NCBI GenBank assembly: GCA_017614185.1
Contig: JAGACI010000013.1
Coordinates: 1 to 5,305, forward strand
Direction: 5' to 3'
Length of the DNA stretch: 5,305 nucleotides
Origin: Lachnospiraceae bacterium
GTDB taxonomy: Bacteria; Bacillota_A; Clostridia; Lachnospirales; Lachnospiraceae
Part shown: in pieces, positions 4,346-5,305 of the stretch
Position numbering within the stretch: position 1 is the first letter of the stretch
Layout of the letters: every line of letters begins with the position of its first letter
Translations under genes and position numbers: made by a program
The notes under the pieces: generated by a model
What the model was told of the DNA's origin: nothing
The model's database searches: none
What the model saw: only the letters and a program-made list of their open reading frames with translations

Positions 4346-5305
4346 ATGGGTAAAAAAATCGCAAGAATCTTAATAATACTTGCCATATTGACCATCGGAG
4401 GAATCAGCATCTTTTTACTCCTCAACATGGACAATCTTGACAATATAGAAAAGAAGTTTGGAATCGGCGGTGAGAAAGAGCCTAGCGCCGAGGAAGTAGT
4501 TGCTATCGAAACCATCGCATCGGTACAGAAGAATGACAACATTCCCACTCCTACTCCCACACCTCCGCCGTTTGAAGAGTACGACATCAGACTCATGGCA
4601 GTCGGTGATGACCTCTTACACATGGGTGTAATCAACTCAGGTGTGCAGGAAGGCGGCGGATATAACTTCGATCACCTCTATACAGGTATCGCGGATGCAC
4701 TTGATATGTGCGATATCAAAATCATCAACCAGGAGACAATCTTTGGCGGTAACGAGAAGGGTGCCTCAGGATACCCGAGCTTCAACTCTCCCACCGAGGT
4801 CGGTGATGCTCTTGTAAAAGCAGGATTTAACGTAGTCCTTGCGGCTACTAACCACGTGGCTGATATGGGTGTTGACGGAATGGTTAACGCATACAACTAC
4901 TGGCAGACCAAACCCGAAGCTTTGCTTTGCGGACTCTATGACGGCTCTGTTCCCACAGAACCCAGAATCCCCATCATCGAGGTTGAAGGATTTAAATTTG
5001 CCATTCTTAACTACACATACAGCTGTAACATGGCATCACTCCCCAACGGATTTGAGAACTACTTCGGAACTCTTTGTCCATGGGATGGCTCAAGAATGCT
5101 CGACTTTAACAACCTTCGTCAGGAAGTTCTCGATGATATCTCCCTTGCAAAGACAATGGCCGATATTGTAATCGTATGCCCTCACTGGGGAATCGAGTAT
5201 ACAACCACTCCCACAGATGTCGAGAAACAGATGGCAATGGCAATGACAGAGGCAGGTGCAGACCTTATCATCGGTACTCACCCCCATGTTCCACAGCCCG
5301 TTGAA
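4346..5305 (+). CDS. CapA-family (PGA_cap) membrane-anchored metallophosphatase-like protein, 3' end missing
   Basis: An open frame of 320 codons runs to the window edge without a stop. Residues 1-3 are short and basic (MGKK), and about 6-26 form one hydrophobic helix (ARILIILAILTIGGISIFLLL), so the protein is probably anchored in the membrane with its body outside. An acidic spacer and a Pro/Thr hinge (PTPTPTPPP, 67-75) follow. The CapA domain begins near residue 80: LMAVGDDLLH (83-92), KIINQET (125-131), VLAATNHVADMGVDG (164-178), VCPHWGIEY (277-285) and GADLIIGTHPHVPQPVE (304-320). The Asp, Asn and His residues of these motifs match the metallophosphatase-like site of CapA/PgsA proteins. 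Family members take part in poly-gamma-glutamate capsule formation, but in Clostridia most are isolated genes of unproven role, as here: no pgsB/pgsC-like gene is seen in the window. The start is supported by GAAAGGA nine bases upstream and by a strong promoter. Confidence 0.93.
   Translation, partial: MGKKIARILIILAILTIGGISIFLLLNMDNLDNIEKKFGIGGEKEPSAEEVVAIETIASVQKNDNIPTPTPTPPPFEEYDIRLMAVGDDLLHMGVINSGVQEGGGYNFDHLYTGIADALDMCDIKIINQETIFGGNEKGASGYPSFNSPTEVGDALVKAGFNVVLAATNHVADMGVDGMVNAYNYWQTKPEALLCGLYDGSVPTEPRIPIIEVEGFKFAILNYTYSCNMASLPNGFENYFGTLCPWDGSRMLDFNNLRQEVLDDISLAKTMADIVIVCPHWGIEYTTTPTDVEKQMAMAMTEAGADLIIGTHPHVPQPVE

Noticed and set aside
4303..5287. Minus-strand frames opposite the CapA gene
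   Set aside because: They lack ribosome sites and family features, while the plus-strand frame carries all CapA motifs.

Overview
The window looks like a Clostridia (Lachnospiraceae-like) chromosome. The base composition is moderate, ribosome binding sites are strong AGGAGG-type, promoters are vegetative with TTGCAA -35 and TAAAAT/TATACT -10 boxes, and the RNase P RNA has the ancestral (type A-like) core. The genus cannot be assigned from the sequence alone.

Layout. Everything left of about 4220 reads on the minus strand; the last kilobase reads on the plus strand. In minus-strand transcription order there is rnpB (RNase P RNA, 4220 to 3881), then a COG0523/CobW-family metal-chaperone GTPase with a large His/Asp/Cys linker (3812 to 2700). 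A second, divergent CobW-like GTPase follows 13 nt later; it has lost the CxCC metal motif and carries a C-terminal domain resembling TIGR03943/DUF1980 (2686 to 1754). Next come a small nitroreductase (1683 to 1144) and a short bacterial PH-domain protein ending in an EF-hand/dockerin-like loop (1118 to 705). An intrinsic terminator at 678-699 closes this group. Beyond it lies the 5' part of an unrecognised protein (650 to the window edge). On the plus strand a CapA-family protein begins at 4346 and runs off the right edge.

How the parts may work together. The two GTPases are almost certainly co-expressed and form the notable unit: a canonical-looking metallochaperone with an extreme metal-binding tract, and a paralogue that keeps the P-loop, has lost the chaperone cysteines and has gained a domain otherwise found in YcgQ-type proteins. 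A metal-trafficking role, probably zinc or another transition metal, is inferred. The nitroreductase has its own candidate extended -10 promoter overlapped by a 20-bp palindrome, so it and the PH-domain gene may be a separately controlled subunit. rnpB and the CapA gene are driven by clear back-to-back promoters in 4228-4309. No rnpB terminator is visible before the first GTPase gene, so read-through from rnpB is possible.

No mobile element, CRISPR array or tRNA was seen.
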